Below, one piece after another: positions 63,992 through 64,000 of a stretch of DNA of 64,000 nt. The DNA lies in the NCBI GenBank assembly GCA_949987565.1, contig OX465114.1, forward strand, positions 992,001 through 1,056,000, given 5' to 3'. A program made the translations under genes and the position numbers. Origin of the DNA: Luidia sarsii (Eukaryota > Echinodermata > Asteroidea > Paxillosida > Luidiidae). Position 1 is the stretch's first letter; each line of letters opens with the position of its first letter. The notes beneath the pieces were generated by a model. It did no database searches and was not told where the DNA came from. It saw nothing but the letters and a program-made list of their open reading frames with translations.

Positions 63992-64000
63992 GATGCTTGA
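63992..64000 (+). repeat. Right-edge partial monomer (9 bp)
   Basis: The window ends nine bases into another monomer (gatgcttga), directly after a U' monomer, so the array is cut by the window and not by a real boundary. Confidence 0.9.

Larger units (their letters stand above)
1..64000. repeat. 464-bp tandem satellite array, whole window
   Basis: The sequence repeats every 464 bp from end to end, for example the anchor gatgcttgaaac at 430 and 894. There are 137 full monomers between 430 and 63,991, all on the same strand, with a partial monomer at each edge, so the array continues beyond both ends. No unrelated sequence of any length interrupts it. Neighbouring monomers differ by a few percent by eye, mostly single-base changes shared in blocks, plus six 1-bp deletions. 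The type is satellite DNA of a eukaryotic heterochromatic or centromeric region; that placement is inferred from size, homogeneity and HOR structure. The family was not recognised. Each monomer carries one EcoRI-type gaattc (lost in some types) and one gtcgac, so digests should give a 464-bp ladder. Confidence 0.98.

Noticed and set aside
1..64000. CRISPR array
   Set aside because: Period and sequence are constant over the whole 464 bp; there are no short repeats separated by unique spacers.
1..64000. Known alpha satellite or mouse major satellite
   Set aside because: Unit length (464 bp, halves 222 and 242) and sequence do not match the 171-bp or 234-bp units I know, and no CENP-B-box pattern was found.
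1..64000. Transposon-derived tandem repeat or endogenous virus fragment
   Set aside because: No terminal repeats, target-site duplications, poly(A) tails or recognisable polymerase or integrase coding stretch.
1..64000. rDNA or tRNA-type repeat
   Set aside because: No rRNA or tRNA signature, and no convincing Pol III A-box and B-box pair within the monomer.
1..64000. Assembly collapse or artificial duplication as the source of the whole pattern
   Set aside because: Copies carry distinct private variants and fusions, which a copied or collapsed contig would not show. Exact copy number still depends on read support.

Overview
The whole 64 kb window is one uninterrupted, head-to-tail satellite DNA array. 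The repeat unit is 464 bp and about 41% GC (171 G+C in the 420 bases I counted by hand). There are 137 complete monomers, all in the same orientation, plus a 429-bp partial monomer at the left edge and 9 bp of another at the right edge. I see no protein-coding gene, RNA gene, transposon, CRISPR array or bacterial-type gene organisation. Long, nested, homogenised arrays like this belong to eukaryotic (peri)centromeric or other heterochromatic DNA assembled from long reads. I do not recognise the satellite family, so I name no species; the alpha satellite and mouse major satellite sequences I know do not match.

Each 464-bp monomer is itself an old dimer. A 222-bp A half (starts gatgcttgaaac) and a 242-bp B half (starts gatgctgacgac) align along their length at roughly 60-65% by hand, so a unit of about 230 bp duplicated and diverged before the 464-bp unit was amplified. 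Monomer starts are 430 + 464n up to 35694; then 36157 + 464n up to 37549; 38012 + 464n up to 41260; 41723 and 42187; 42650 + 464n up to 45434; 45897 + 464n up to 50073; and 50536 + 464n up to 63992. The six phase slips are six 1-bp deletions.

Monomers fall into recognisable types arranged in higher-order repeats (HORs). For 1-34,765 I use these labels. a: cattttcatgagaag, gcccttgtc. b: tttgaaatttaatat. c: aggatttctcc, ctggtataatt. d and f: gagtaaaaac, aaatattatg, gtgttcaag; d has gttgattcgcag in its B half, f has ctgactttgg. e: gcgactctacc with gtgtctgag. g: ggtttttatgctt, aacaataggtg, cgactcttc. Nearly all monomer orders there read as pieces of one seven-step cycle a-b-c-d-e-f-g, with steps lost, duplicated or fused. 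Layout: (I) 1-14,349, a block of 13-14 monomers present twice (1-6,461 and 8,353-14,349) around four spacer monomers; (II) 14,350-34,765, HORs anchored on a g' monomer, including two successive 9-mers of 4,176 bp; (III) 34,766-42,186, a transition zone of more divergent monomers carrying a 1-bp deletion; (IV) 42,187-64,000, a different seven-step cycle (S-T-U-V-P-Q-R) with 7-, 10-, 10-, 10- and 8-monomer units and repeated amplification of the P-Q-R trimer.

The main biological content is a record of unequal exchange: chimeric monomers sit where one cycle step was skipped, and several switch points can be placed within tens of bases. A short dyad (cctagg-aagagg-cctagg) recurs in most B halves, and no CENP-B box was seen. 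Many 60-101 codon open frames exist, but they are by-products of the repeat, open or closed by single-base variants.
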